Of a stretch of DNA of 64,000 nucleotides, positions 13,001 to 28,000 are shown in pieces. The DNA comes from Phoronis australis (lineage: Eukaryota > Phoronida > Phoronidae). The notes beneath the pieces were generated by a model. That model ran no database searches. It was not told the origin of the DNA and saw nothing but the letters and a program-made list of their open reading frames with translations. The number at the start of each line of letters is the position of its first letter. Within the stretch, counting starts at the first letter, position 1. The translations under genes and the position numbers were made by a program. The stretch lies in the NCBI GenBank assembly GCA_002633005.1, contig NMRA01000004.1, forward strand, positions 1,003,066 through 1,067,065, given 5' to 3'.

Positions 13001-16000
13001 CAATTTTCCGTTCTCATCTTTCACTTTTCCAGTGCTGTATATTGTCTCCATGTCCGTCACTAACTGCTGGAGCTGAAAGAACAGAAATCAATCAATGCTT
13101 CAAGTATTTTTGCCCAAAACTATGTAGTTTCTATCACTAACTAGCTCAAGTTACTCTTTGGAGCAGACAGGAAATTTGTTATCCTCGTCAAACTTCAAAC
13201 TTGGGTGTAAGTCTAAAACTTTCTTAATTTCCCTTCTTCAGCATGTGTGACAATAGGTTTGGGTGAGTTATTCGACGGCTCAGAGATATTATAACCTAGA
13301 TTCTGTAATTTTGGTAGGAACAATAATTTTTTTTCACAAATATTTGGTCTAACAAAAACGATTCTTAACACAAATTTGAGGTCCAACAGACAACTTTAAA
13401 GCCTTCCATTTTCTTTCAACAGTTCATCCTCTCCTATAACGTTAGGAGAGCACTAAAAATGACTGCAAACACTTGATGTTCGAGAAATAGTATCATGCTG
13501 GTGCTAGCGGATGCTCCACGACTCTTCACCACTTGCGACAACCAAGAAGACATCTTCCTGATATAATTGATCAGTCTAAAGCTCACGTTGGTTCCCGCTG
13601 CTGTAATGATTTTGTAAACGAGGTGTTCACATACCTTTTTGTACTTCTCCTTGTCTACTTCAGCCAGTTTTGCCGAGCCGATGTCGCTAATTTTAGACAG
13701 TTGTCGTTTGATGAACGTGTCGTTGAAGCCAGACCAATCAAACATGGAAGCATTTTTGGCTGCCTCCAAGTCGAAGTCCGCTTCCACAAGGGTGAAGTTG
13801 AGCTAAAAAAACGAAGAGGATATCTCAAGGTATAGACCAAGAAGCAAAAATCAAACCACGCTCCCGTTCAGTAACGCTAGGACCTCGCTAAGTAGCAAGA
13901 CATTGCGAGATTAAGTGAGATATTGCCGTGTCTTTTTGAATGAGAACACGTGACTTTAGCTAGAATTTAGCTAGGTCCCAGCGTTACTGAACGCACGCCT
14001 CGCTTATCGGAAAGTGTTACTGTCTAGAGAAAAAGTCCTTCTGTAAAGGAGCGTTATCTGTTTTAAGGCTAAAAAGGCATTTTAGATTACTCTTGAATGG
14101 GATAATTTTCTTAGAGTTATTAGCAGAGCTATAAAACAACAAGATCCGGTTATGGGTTATGTTTTTCTGTTTTTCCAAATAACTAAATCTCCCGTTGTCT
14201 GACAGACATTCTCTTAAATCAAGGCTGGTGTCTTAACAATTTAAACAGCCTTTAAGTACTTTGCTATGCGGCAGAGCGCGGAGCTAGAGCGTTGTCACAA
14301 GGTGGCGCTAAGAGCGTTCCATAAACTTCGGACTGTCGTGTTCCAGCCAAACACGTATGTATTTTAGGTTACGAGTTCATGTATGAGTCGCAAAAAGGGA
14401 AAAATAGTTAATACAAAAATCAAACCTTATTCCTAATTTTGCATTTTCCGCGCACTTAGCTATTTCCCGTTTCCACCGACGAATTGGGTTTGATCTTCCT
14501 TCACGACTGATTTTTACGAATTAGGTTTGATTCTTACGAATTAAGATTGATTTTAAAAACATGATTGATTTTTACGAATTTCGTTTGAATTTTACGTATT
14601 TGTGTTGATTTTTCTATTAACTATTTTGGCCTTTCCGCGGCCCATAATCATGTCCTGAAATGCAGCTTTTGAAGTCGAACTCCTACTCCAACTCAGTGTC
14701 GATATTTGATGCTATCACCTCAGTACGAAATCGTCTCTAAAAAGTCTTCATGCACTTCAATAGTTACTGAGCACATTAAGATATAGGCCTACTACGCGGA
14801 TGAGTAGATGTAATCCGAGTTTGCACTTGCTGACCCGTAGAATGCAGCTACAAAGGTTTAAATTCGACATGCTGGATTATGTTATGGAAGCTTTGGTGTT
14901 TGGTACATCACTTGTACTTTTGGTTTTCGTACTCTTTTTCTTAATGCATTGTTAGTGCATGTGCTCGAGCACAAAAACGCAGTTAACTTTTATCTCGAGT
15001 GTACATGCATTCTTATGAAGTGGTTTACAACATCTCTGTTGCATAGAGTAAGATACAGCGTGGCACCGCACCGTAAATTTGTAACCATAAAACTTCTATT
15101 GTTTCGTGGTACGAAAAGCGCCGCGCGGCAGCAAATCGACAGCGGTTTCAAACTAAGAAAAACGATCCTGTATTAAGTGAAAAATGAAATATGGCCAAAA
15201 TAAACACATCCTACTTGCGCGCGTGAGCGATATTTTTATTCTTGAACCCGACATTTACAGATGCACATTCGTGTTACTTGTTTATTTTTGTGTGTTGCAA
15301 AACAATGAGTAAATCTTGTTTTAGTGATGCGAATAGAAGTGCTGCTTGTTAGATATTTAATTGTTATGTGGGACCTTATCGACAAGTGGATTTAGACAAA
15401 TATTTAAAAAACTATGAAACTTCGTTAAAGAACACATTTTCTTAAAGAGGAAAGCCCGGAGACTGAATATATTTTTGACGTAATGCAAAATTGCCAACAA
15501 TTTGATCGTCTGATCATGTCTTGTAAATAACGTTACACAAAAAGAGAGTTGTGTTCAAAACAAAACAAAATAATTAGCCTAAGGCCCATCGTGCAACAGC
15601 GGAGCACGTTTAAAACAATTCCCAATAGCACTTCGGAGAACATAGCGTAGAGCACAATGTCTGAATGTTTCATTTCAATATGACCAATCATTTCTAAGAT
15701 ATGACGTTTCGAAGTAAACCAAATTCGCAGTCTCACATAATTTGAATTTGTATTTATCAAAAACTAGTCACTCAAAAACTGGCAACTTCCTTTCCTTTTG
15801 TCTCAAGTTGTGGGTCATATATTTTAAGACGACATATATTAAAGTTTACACATTTTAAAGATGAACACGGAAAAACAAGCAGTGTATGTACCTCCTCTAA
15901 GGCTATCAATGCGTTCCATTTCTCGCAATGAATGCTTTTTGCCACATTTGCTAATTTTGCTACATTTCTTCCCAAAACCCATTGCTACGTTACAATTCTA

Positions 16001-19000
16001 AGATTCCTCAACAAGCTCTCCAAATTTGTCGCGAAATGTTAGGCGAACAACGATTGAAGTTTTGACATGCCTAATCAGATTGTTTTGACCTTCTGACCCC
16101 GCGTGCACAAGTTCAACAGTGTTATGGAGAGGTGATTCCATAAACACAGAAAAAAGTCGTTGTTAAGTTTCATAAGTTCACCAGTTTCATATTTGGACTC
16201 ACCGAGTTATGTTCCATGACAAGTAAACTGAGTAGAAATGTGAAATGTGCAGAAAATGAGTAGATTGGATGCATTCATGGCCTTCACGAACAAATTGTGT
16301 GAAAAATCTGACCTGACGCAAATTACTGACCAGTGTCCAGTTGATTTCGTGATATGTTGTTAGGGAATAATTTTAACGCTGATGAAGTGGGTATTTTCCA
16401 TGGGGACAAAAGCTGTGTTTGTACAAGTTTCTCAAATTTCACAAATTTCGTAAATGTCCACTGGAGCAATGGCAGACTGGTGAGCTCAGAATTTTATTAC
16501 ATGTACAACTACGGCGCATTTTACGGAATGGAGCCATTAAAATTCCACTTTAAGTTGGTGCCAAACTGCAACGCACTACCGTACATGAGAAACCAGCAAC
16601 AAAAGACCGTCACAACTCGCTATTTGGCAAATGTAGATAGAAAGTGTTTTCAAACAAAACGTTTTTCTTATAAACCTGCCCCTAGTGCTCTATTGGAAAC
16701 TTACGACAAACAATAAAATACATGTATATATTAGGCACATTCCCGATCTTTCGCTATCAAATCTATGCACATTAGAGAGGTTTATCTATTACAAGTTCTT
16801 TGAAATGGTCTTCGAAAGCCGTTAATTTCACCGAGCCATAAAATTTATCACCCTGACATTGCCACAGCTATGGACACAGTGCTGTAGTGAGGTGTAGGCG
16901 CACGTAGGCGTTTGAACGTAGCGCCCTTCTCACCGCAAGCTACATTAAGTGCTCAAGGTGGTGCGGTGGGCTTTAGGCGCCTAATTACATTGTACCTCTT
17001 ATTTTACCACTACAATACTGCTTGTCACTGAAAATGTCGAGGAGATTTTGGGGTTAAGTATTATTTCAATCGAGTTTGAATTAATTTTCTTCTGTTCTTG
17101 GCTTGTCTATCCTCGTGCCAAGCACTCAATGAGGGCAGTAGAATCACGTGTTTAAATTACGGTCTTTCAAAATGTGTCCATCCCCAGCGAACTATGCCCG
17201 ACTATGTACATGAAACTTGTCTGTCTATGGGCTCAGTGAATGTTAGGCAACATATTGTTATTCTTCTCAATGACAAATAATGCCTGTAACAAACATTACT
17301 GTGGAAAAGTTCAAAAATGTTTAACTTCAAGTACTTCATTTGCTTGGGAGAGACGCCTAAGGCAGACTAGAATTTTTTGGTCGGACAACCTCGGTAGGCC
17401 TTGCGCCAAGGCACAAAATAATTTTATTATTTAAATTTATTTTTTTTTTGTATCTGGCATGAGGAATGGGATGTCCTGTACGATGTTCTAAAAGGAATTG
17501 TTGGTCATCTGAGAACTGACAGTACATTCCCGAGGCCAGCGCCCTGTTTGTCGAATAGTTTATTGGCTTTTGATAGTCAAATACCTGACTACGAAATAAT
17601 TGATGCTTCGCCTTTGGCATATCTAGACATGTGACAACGTACATGTACATGTATAGCCACAAGTTTTGAGGTTTTGCGTCTCAATGAAATTATGGCGAAT
17701 CCATGCAATTGCCATGCACATACGACGATTGGTGTTGGAATGGACTTTGCGTCTTATTCAAAAATCTACAACATTCCTTTATTGACATGACTGCATCTTG
17801 TCGCGATCATTTTTTCAACGAGATTTAATGACTCTCAACTGGAAAAAGGAAGCGCGTTATACCTACAAAACACTTTGAATTGCAAAGTCAAATTTCCAAA
17901 ATGGGTCCGTGCCTAGTCTCATTTTTTTCACTCCGCATTGGCAGTACTTGATATACATTTACGTCTCCGCAGGTTCACCCAAACTCGACAGCCTAAGACA
18001 CCAGTGGCTGGTTGCATGAAACAGTCCCAAATACATGTAGGATTCGACTACCAAGTTCCCTAAATCTACTTACTGCGTATTTACGGGCTTGTGAAACACC
18101 GATTGCACTATCGTATAGTGCATGAGTATCATTACTAAGCCAGTAATTGGCTTTGATACAAATCGGGAGTGATCTTTACATTGAATTCTCAATATTGTTT
18201 AAAATAAGTAGGGATCTTTTCATGCAACGCCCCCAATATAAGGACCAAGACCCTAATTATTTTGATTGAATTAGAGGCTCAGTTTTTAATCATACTATCA
18301 GAAAACTCCAATAGTCAAAGAAGAATTCATAATAAAATTACCGAAAAATATTACATCTGTGCCTAAAAACGAAACAAATACGAAAAAGATTTAAGGAACC
18401 TAGTAGAGTCCCTATTTAGGACTGTTTCATCCAACACGTGAGTCCCTATTTAGGACTGTTTCATGCAAACCGTGAGTCCCGATTTAGGACTGTTTCATGC
18501 AACCCGTGAGTCCCTATTTAGAATTGTTTCATGCAAACCGTGATCAGTCCCTATTTAAGACTGTTTCATGCAACCCGGCACTGGGATACGTTTCTCAAAG
18601 ACAACTTTTGTCTTTTTGACTACAGCCAAATGTCAAGAATCTAAGAATATCCAAAAGTTGAGTTTTTGTCTTTTGCCTCCTTGTTTTGTCTCCTGTCTAG
18701 TCAAATAGACTACGGATTTATGTATTTTGATGTCTAGTTTTAGCCATATTTTAGAGGCTACGCCACACGTAGGCTAATTTTAAACAGGAAGTCAAAAGAC
18801 CCCTGAACCACTGGTTAAGAGATTTATTAGCTACAACACACTTGGTTTAGCTTGTATTTATAAACGGCGCAAGACAAACGTAATCAGAAAAAATACCGTT
18901 TTCCCGTCATGACGGCTAATCCTGTTAACATCAGAAATGACCGTTAGGGCGGCAAATTTCTAATTACAGAATGGCTTAGCCACTTTACTGACTTTCCTGT

Positions 19001-22000
19001 TGATTCCCCTTCATTCTCGGCCATCAGGGGATACTAATCTGCTGATGAATTCTGCTTCCGCCCAGTCGTCATGGCGGGAAATTCCGGGTCATTTTGTCTA
19101 AGTACTTTTGGCTTTTACTGTACATATTTATTTTTGAGAGGTCGCATTACCAAAGGTCGCAAAAATGCGGTTCGCTATCTTCCCTTGACCTTGCCATTAC
19201 GCAGCGGTTATCCATAAGTTATCGGATAAAACGTGTTGTGATAAGTGTGAAATTTCCAAGGACCGTACATGTAGGTTTATTTAAACTCAAAATTCCTGAT
19301 ACCAGTAAATACAGCGACAACAGTGTGCTTCTGGTGTTCAAAGCTAAATATTGTATGTAAACTTGCAAGCTGTTGTTATGACTATGCCAGTGGCCCAGAA
19401 AACAAGTTTGATACAAACAGATCGGTTTTCACGATTATTTGCCGCGTGTTTCTGAATAGGTGGTATTAATTCCAAAACAAATTTAGGATAGACCTCTAGC
19501 CTAGAACTACGTTCAATAACACAGCATAACTTGAGTGAACAGCAAGAATAGTAATTTGATAGAAAAACGTCTGTCCTGGATTTAATTGTTCCCTGCCATC
19601 GCCAATATAGTGAACGCACTTGATTTACTCCGCCTGTTCAGAAATCTGATTGGTTCTCCATGATGGTGATCTCTGGCTTACATACAAATAAGGGATAAGT
19701 TGCGGAGACGCAAGAATCTCGCGAAGGAAGCAAGCGTGATCACGTGCTTCGCTTGCACTACATATGCCGATCACGTGGCGAAGTCTTGCACGATCTGGCG
19801 TTTTCGCGATCAGGTTCTCGCATCTACGGAACGCAGGTCAGGGGGTTGAGTTTCGTAGATGTAGAAATGTTTTATTTTGCTATCATTTTATCTTTGAGCT
19901 CCTCTTTGACTAATGACATTTTCTAATAATATATCTGAGAATTAAGACTATATTTCAATGTAAATAAATGGGGACTTAGTTCTTAAATTAGGGACGATGC
20001 ATAAAAAGATCCCTATTCATTTGCTGTAACATTGAGAATTCAACGTCAAGAGTTTTCTCACGGTGAATATCAAAACCAAAACTTGATTTAGTAATCAGAA
20101 TAATACACTATGAGAAAAAGTAATCAGTGTTTTCACAAGGTCACAGTTTCAGTGAACACTTAAGGAACATAGTCTATTCCCTATTTGGGACTGTTTCATG
20201 CAACCAGCCATTGATGAATAAATTAGCCGGTCGACCCGGATGTACCTGCGAAGACATGAATCAAGTGCGGCCAGTGTAAAATGAAAAGCACGTGATTAGA
20301 CCCGGGCATATTTTTGGAATTCGAATAAGCAATTCTAAGAACTTTGTAGGTACAACACATTTTCCTTTTAAGGCGAAATTTATTACATCTCATTTGGAAT
20401 AAATGGTCATTACAAGATGCGCAGCCATTTCATAAAGGACAGGGTTGCCGATGTAGTCAGTACTGATGGATTGATACTACCGATACACGTTCTAGCGGAG
20501 AGCAAACAGGTAAGATCTCCAAGAAGTCTATCGCATACAACAATATTCGTCAAAATGCCCTTTTCAGCCGTAAAAGCGATAATGTTCCTTTGACATGGAA
20601 ACATATTCCCCTAAGAGCTCCTCGATCGTCGACGCAGTACTGTCGACTACGAAAACTAAAAATGATTTATCGAAATTAAGCTCCCCATAATGAAACTCAT
20701 AATCAAAATAAAAAACATCCGCTTGAATGTACTTGTGGATGAGAGTACGAGAGTTGTACGTGCAGTAATTTTACTGAAACCTTCCTTTTAACGATTTTGA
20801 GTGGTTTTAAATTGTCTAGAATTGAAACTAGACATGATTTTAGGAGTTTTCACAGTTGTAGCTTTTCCGCAAACATGTCGAGGTCATTGGCGTTTAATTT
20901 GCAACATTTCACTCTTTTCTGGGGCCACTGATTATTTTTTCCGCGAGTATTGCTAAAATCATGCAAGAGCACACGTATTTGAGGATTTTTACCGGGTCTA
21001 AAATCACAATTCGTTTCGATGCGTAACGCATAAATGATGTTTAATTTGAATTTGAACCGTCTTATTTGCCAACTCTAAGTTCATCGTGTCACAACAAAAA
21101 CACGTTTCAGAAGTGAGTTTTGTTTCAAAACAGCAATCAGAAGATGAGTCGTCTGTAGTAGCGTTCAACTATGCCAAATGCATTATACACTATTCGAACA
21201 ATTACGCGAGTGTACTTCCTTCAAAGAATTTTCAAAACCGCAATCTGTCATCCTTAACGAGTCGGTCACTGTACTATCAACACTGTCAAGTTGCCTCTTC
21301 TGCTTGAAATCGGCGTCGTCGCTAAAGATTTTGTCTTTTTGGTGACGTTTTACGCGTTTCGACTTATTTAGTAGCTTTTTAGGACATTGGCACCTTCCGC
21401 AAATTGCTCAAAATCGTCACGCAATCAAGGGCTTTTCATAGAGGACAAATTAAAGTCGTTTTAAGAAATTGGTTTGTTTGAACAATAGAATATTTAAAGC
21501 GGGAAGGTTGTGATCGAAAACACGCGATAAGACATCTGTGTGTTCCAGAGTTCTGGGCACTGGAATTCAGTGTTTATATCTGTTTGTAAACGCATGGCGT
21601 CTTTTAAGAATGATATTTGTATCTCACTTCGGGTACAACATGCAAAACCTCTATACCTGCATCTTACGCTTCACCACACCCGGGTAAAGACCGCAACAGC
21701 ATTTCGGTGGAGCGCGCACAGCATAAATAACAAAAGTACATCGCGAATGGTGAAAAGAGATTAATTATTTTACGCTGATGGAAAGGGGAGTCAAAACGAC
21801 ATAAAAGCTGGAATAAATAGAGCAAATATCTTCAAAGAGAGCTGAACCCATGTACAACATTATACTTTTAACTTTATCATAATCGGAAGTTTTCTATGTA
21901 ACCGCTAACGTGCTTATTGAACGGTACGAACGTCCATGTGACATGTATGCAACAGGCCAAACAAATCAGAAGCACAGGCCGTTTCGCATGATAACTCGGA

Positions 22001-25000
22001 AGTAGGCGATGTATAGACGCTGGCCTTGTTAAACAAAAGTAAACCGTTAAATATTTGAAAATATTTGGTAAACATTAATATCTTAGTTTACTATAAGGCC
22101 GATGCAAAAGCGTCGAGAACAGAGGATAAAAAACAGTGCTAGACGGGATTGTCTGCACTAACTTGGCCAAGCTTTGACCTGCGCGGAACGTGTTTACTAA
22201 GTTGTAGAACAGCTTATACTCGTTCTCCCCTCGACCAAATTCGGCGATCTGGGTTTCAACATTGGCTCTATGTCAACGATAAATATGACTCAAATAAGAA
22301 AAGTTAAGAAAATTTTTAACGAAAAAGGAGGAAAAGCATATTCCGTCAATCCGTTTGAGGTCTACGGTCAGTAACAGAAATACCTGTACATTGAGGAAGA
22401 AGGGCGGTTAGAAAGAACACACCTAATAAACGGGTTATTGTGAAAAAATGAGGACCGGCTAGTACAGCGTTTCACAGAGGGTTTAGGCACGGAATGGTCA
22501 GGATTGGTTTCCTTTTAGCATATACATGTATGCGGGAAAAGAACATCGTCCAGTGGTCGATTATATGGTCCACATGTGCAATTTACGAGAGGACATTTCT
22601 CCCAATGGGCATTGCCCTCGTTGTTGCGATTGAGCAACCCACAGACGGGCACTGGCCGCTAATTGTTGCGGGATGTGCAAATTGCCCTACAGTCGCAATA
22701 AAATCGATTTGTCCAATGGACGTAGTCTGACATTTAGGTCTCGAAAAATCCCCAAAATCACGAATTCGTCCACAACCGGAATTCCTTTTTGATTTCCAGT
22801 CATTACTAGATTGTATTTTTGTCATTTCCATCCTGATCACATGTTCATGTACATAATGTTCACGGTAAAAACTGATTATTAACGGGCTCGCTCAGGCTGC
22901 AGTTTTCACTCGATGATTGTTTAAGACACCGCGAAATCATATTCCCGTTTACCACCCACGGCAGCACAGACGTGGCGGGAGGAAATTGATTTTTTGAAAT
23001 TCAAAACGTTTATCTCATAAAAAATGCTTATTTAGTTAGAGTATACGTGTATGTTGTTTATATACCATACACAAATCTACATGTAAACCTCACTAAAAAC
23101 TCGTAGTGGCAAATCTTTAAAAGGGACAGTGCATTTGTACAATAGTGACGGATTACTGTAAACTTTAAAAGTGTGGATAAGATTGTGAAATTCGCAGGGT
23201 ATAGGTATGACAATTGTTATACGGAATTTATTCTACCATGTTCAAAAGTACTGAAACCATCTGTCACAAATTCCAAAACAACACGGATGCTTTGTGGTTG
23301 GATTTCTATAAACTATCATGACCCGAGATAACGCTGACCTCCTGCATTTAGAGAACGAACCAATTCCTACTCGCTAGCTTTGGCTACCTTAATTAAAATT
23401 AAAATTGAATTCCACTTGGACTTTGTTAATGACTTCGATCGAATTCGGTGTGGTTCGCCTACAATTTTGCAAGTTTGTCAAACATTTGTCTTGTTACTTA
23501 CTCCCCTGTCTACTGTGGTGATCAATATGTCGCATTGAATATTTAGAAGCCCTACGTGTATGACCTTCGACAACTCCATGTCAGTCTCCTTATACAATTC
23601 ACCTCTCTACCTATCGGATAAAAGATAGGAGATTGCCCTCTCGGGAGTAACGCTTCTGTGCAGAGGAAGTGAGACAAAATCGACATCTTGTTAAATAGCC
23701 TACTATTGCTGAAGTTATACCCTGTAGCGGATTTAGGGGGGCAAGGGGACCGTGGTTACCCCTAAAATTCTCCCAGATTCCATTTGACAGTTCGGGGTGG
23801 GAATGTCTGAAGGGCAAAATGCTGAATAATACCCTCCACTGCCCCCCCCCCCTTTTAACTCAATTTCCTGGATCTGCCCTTGATCCCAACTGTGGGGATT
23901 ACTAATTTCGCTACCAAATGTATGTTTGTGTATTTGAGCTGTTTAAATGACGTTAACGGCGCCAATGTTGTGTATTTGAGACCAACCTCAGGACCGACTC
24001 GAACCAACGATCTCGGCGGTCGCAGTCGCACTTGTCTGATAACAAAAGTTTCTCATTCGCATACAACGCACATTTATAAGAAATAAAGTCACTTAGCATT
24101 GACAAGCAGTGATGCAAAGTAAGATGTCACTAATTGCCTGAAAGAAATATCACACTCATTTACTTTCAGTGATTCGTCTGCATTAAAGTACGGTATATTA
24201 AGTAAAATGTTTTAATTTTTCAAAATATGAACCAATAACATATCACTTATTTATTATATACTTTTCAGAGTCATGTTGATTTCATGCATTCAGTAGACGC
24301 ACAAACAACTGTGAACTGTGTTCCAGTAGGCTTTAAACATTTGAAGTCATTGCGCAAGCAACTCTTACACGGACGTCCACCGACAACATTTGCAGTGTAC
24401 TTGTACATGTACTTTAACCCTAAACTACAAGATTAAAGACGTACAGGGATGTGTACGCCAAGGAGTGTGTTGATCATAACATTCTTTTTCTTCTAGGAAC
24501 ACGTTTTGGGTATATACTTTTAGCTTCATTGAACTTTCAAAACTTGTTTTTCCTATTATTGTAATTTACGGCCAATCAAGTGTCAACATTGAACGGTTGA
24601 TGTTTGACAACTAATTGTACTCACAAATAAAACATTAATATCAAATTCAGCGCGATAACGAAGTGATTGGCATGTTTTGAGACTTCAGGCTTGCTGCACT
24701 GGGAGAAACCATCGTGAATTTCAAAAATGGTGAATCTTTTTTAAATACAGACTCTACAACTAGCGATCTATGCAATATTTCTAACCAGTATGGCAGTGTT
24801 TGCTACAATGTCCATAAGAGAAGACGTCAAGTGTCATAACAACGCTAAAATCTTTGTGACAAAATAATGCCCTGTAACCCTCATCAAAAAATTCAAGACA
24901 AGTTTGACAAGAGCAACGCGGAACGTTGAAATGCGCCCAGGAATGCATCGCAAATGGTGAGCTTTTAGGGTTATTTATTTGTATCATAAAATGGCCACTA

Positions 25001-28000
25001 GATGGCGCAAAAACAACACTCCATCCAAAAACGGGATCATGCCATATTTCATAAAAACGTTTCAGAGAAACAAAGGAAAACAGAACAAAATGAAATTGCC
25101 ACTTGTGGGCACGGTGTTCATTTGATCCGCCTGGCAGTCATTGTTTTTTATCTTCACATAAATTCACTTACTAAATTTAACAAAGATCCTGCTGTAGGTT
25201 TTGGAGATACAGTTATGGTCGAAAAACAAAACAAAACTACCACTAGGAGGCGCCACAGTAGTCAGTCGCCATCATCAAACGTCTTCTTCACACTGAAAAC
25301 ATATAGGCCAATTTTCAAAACCATCCCCAGAATAATTTGGTTGATCGAGGGCTGGACGCCAAAAACAAAGCTTAACATTTTCGAGCGGTTTGGTTGAGCA
25401 TGCGTGCTCCGAGCCTAAAATAGAGGGTGGGGTTCCCAATTTTTCGTATGTGGACCTTTTACTAAAAAATTTTAGGTTCAGACCTATGAATTGTGCATTC
25501 GCGCCGAATTCATGTGGACTTTTGTCTCGTTTTCTGGGAATTTTTGTTTATCTGAGGCGGACAGTTTTGCTCATTTCGCCAAATGGGGGGCTCGTTCGAA
25601 TTTTCGTCAAATTCGTTAGCGTCAATATATTACGGTTTACACTTAGATGTAATATGTTACTGTTTTTAATACATTCTTTTCCTTTTTGTTAAATGAATTA
25701 TTTTAATAGTAGATTTCTCGGGCAAAAAGGCTTTAAAAGAAAATCCGAGAATAGCTTTTGTAGCTATCAGAGTCAAGAAACAAACTCACGTTTGTGGAAA
25801 ACGAGGCGATCTGGGCAAAACTTCACAATCTTACAAAGCGTAGTGATATGATTAAGATGTTGCGATTTGTCTGTCATGCTAAATATCGTAATTCAATTGG
25901 ATGAAGTGTGAAAGGTCGAACTGATGTTTTTCGAATTTTCACCAAAAAAATAAACATCCCTTAGAGCGGTGCGAGGTCTTGCAAACAAAAATATACCAAA
26001 GATCGCTTGTGTAAACGAATCAAGACAAAACAAAATAATCTCCTAGTTTTACGGTCCAGCATGTCTCCTATAATTCCAAGCGTGGACACCAATGAAATAG
26101 GCTGATTGATAATTTCAAACGCGTTCTAAAAATTTATTTGTCGTGATAATATCCTTTGCTTCCGACATCGTGCACGTGCAATGATGGAAGACTACATACA
26201 TCGACTTGAAATAGTTACGCACAAAGGAAACCCAGTGGCTACCTGACACGTGTCAGCGTATTATGAAGCCGCCAGGTACCAGGATTTGGTGTTAAAAATA
26301 TCAGAATTCTCTTGTTCTAAAAGTAGGTCATCACGCTCTTATCGCTTTAATAAATCTAAATTGGGTACAATAAACTGCCTGGATTTTCTCTGAGGGCCAT
26401 AGTAACCCACGGTGAAAAGCAAATTAATCTGCCTGCTCCGAAGCAGTATCGTCCTGTAGGTACTTATCAAGTCTAGAAAATCATTTCCAAACTCAATGGG
26501 AACAGAATGAGACCCATTTTATAACAATAAGTGGCCTATGCCAAACCTTGAATTTTCCCATAAGGCGCCGGCTAATTTCCCCCTTTACAGAAAGACAGAT
26601 GCATTTCGACTGCAACAATGTGAAATCGTAAATGTTTTTATTCAGGAGTCAGTGAAGCAAAATAAATTAACATTGTATATCTTCATTAACTATTAATTTT
26701 GTTTGAAGTCTGATCTTGTGAAACTTTTTAAAAAGTCAAACACAACGTTATCTTTAAAAAAAACACTTGTTTTGACTCAAAGTGTTGTATTCTTTTTAAG
26801 ACGGAGAGGTTGTGCAGTTTATTTTAAATGAAATATCCTTTAAACAAAGTGTAGTCCACGTGTCTCTAGAAGCTTGTGCTGCACAAAGTTCGTCCACTTC
26901 CGTGTGACGTTATCGTGTACATTGCTATAGAAATATGTACACCATTACGCCGTGCAGAAAATGACAAATTGTATCGAAAGAGCGTGGTTTGCTTTTACGG
27001 CTCAATTCGTTACCTAAAACCTGATTTCTTGCTGTGAGATCTGCACTTTCGATTTGACCTAGGTAACGCTGCAAAGGGACTTCACAAATAATTTGGTCGA
27101 AATTCTTAAAAGTACATCATCGATTAAAATGTTGTGAATTTGAGAACAGACACAAGAAGGATTTAAACCCAAGACCTCAGCGGCCGCAATACGGCGACGT
27201 TTCTGAGTATTTAAGTAGCCCAGAATTTTAAGCTTATTTGAAGTGACATTATCGGCGACCGTCGGATCTGTTCTTGAGTTAAACCGCAATGAGACGGATA
27301 AGAACACACGAACTCACGCTCGCAGATAGACACTTTGATAGTTAAGAGCTAAAAAAGTCACGTGACGAGAAGCTGAGTATTTTAAGCGTTTTTAAATTAA
27401 GTTCACCTGCCTCGATTTCGCTTAATTCTACGAATTACTGGATGACAAATTTGGGAATCGGTTATTCTTTTTATTTTAAAAACAAAAAGAATTTTGCTGT
27501 TTTATATTTGTGGTAAAAGCTACTATCTTTAAAAATTCTATGTTAATCGCCCGTGTCCGTTTAACTAGTGATAAGGTACATGTAAGTGGTCTTATTCTAC
27601 CGAATAGTTTAAAGGTAGCGTCGGGAATCGACGATCTCAAAAATGCCACAAAAACGGAACGGGTTTTGTTTGTTCAAGTTATGGTCAAACCTAAGAAGTC
27701 CCAACAGGATTGCCGTGTAATTGAAAAGCAATAAAGGTGTTGTTGTCCTGTATGCCGGATTTCTCTCCCGTTGAATTTATAACTAAGTCGTTCTTTATGA
27801 TATGGGGACGTCTCATCAGACCTGGTAGCTTCACTACTTATTTGAGCTGAACATTTTCTGTTCGTAATATTGCTCTTCGCAACGATTGCATAAAGAATTG
27901 TCAAGCACGCCCTAGGTATGTGTAGAAAATTTCCGTCTCCGGCGAGGCTAGAACCCGGGTTGCACGAGCGACAGTCAAGCGTCTAAACCATTCGCCCAAG

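Noticed and set aside
16354-16716. 120-aa plus-strand open frame
   Set aside because: No family resemblance, no repeat of codon pattern, and it lies inside ACE intron 1. Its length is within chance for this AT content.
25002-25397. 131-aa plus-strand open frame
   Set aside because: Lysine- and glutamine-rich chance frame leading into a family E repeat; no domain seen.
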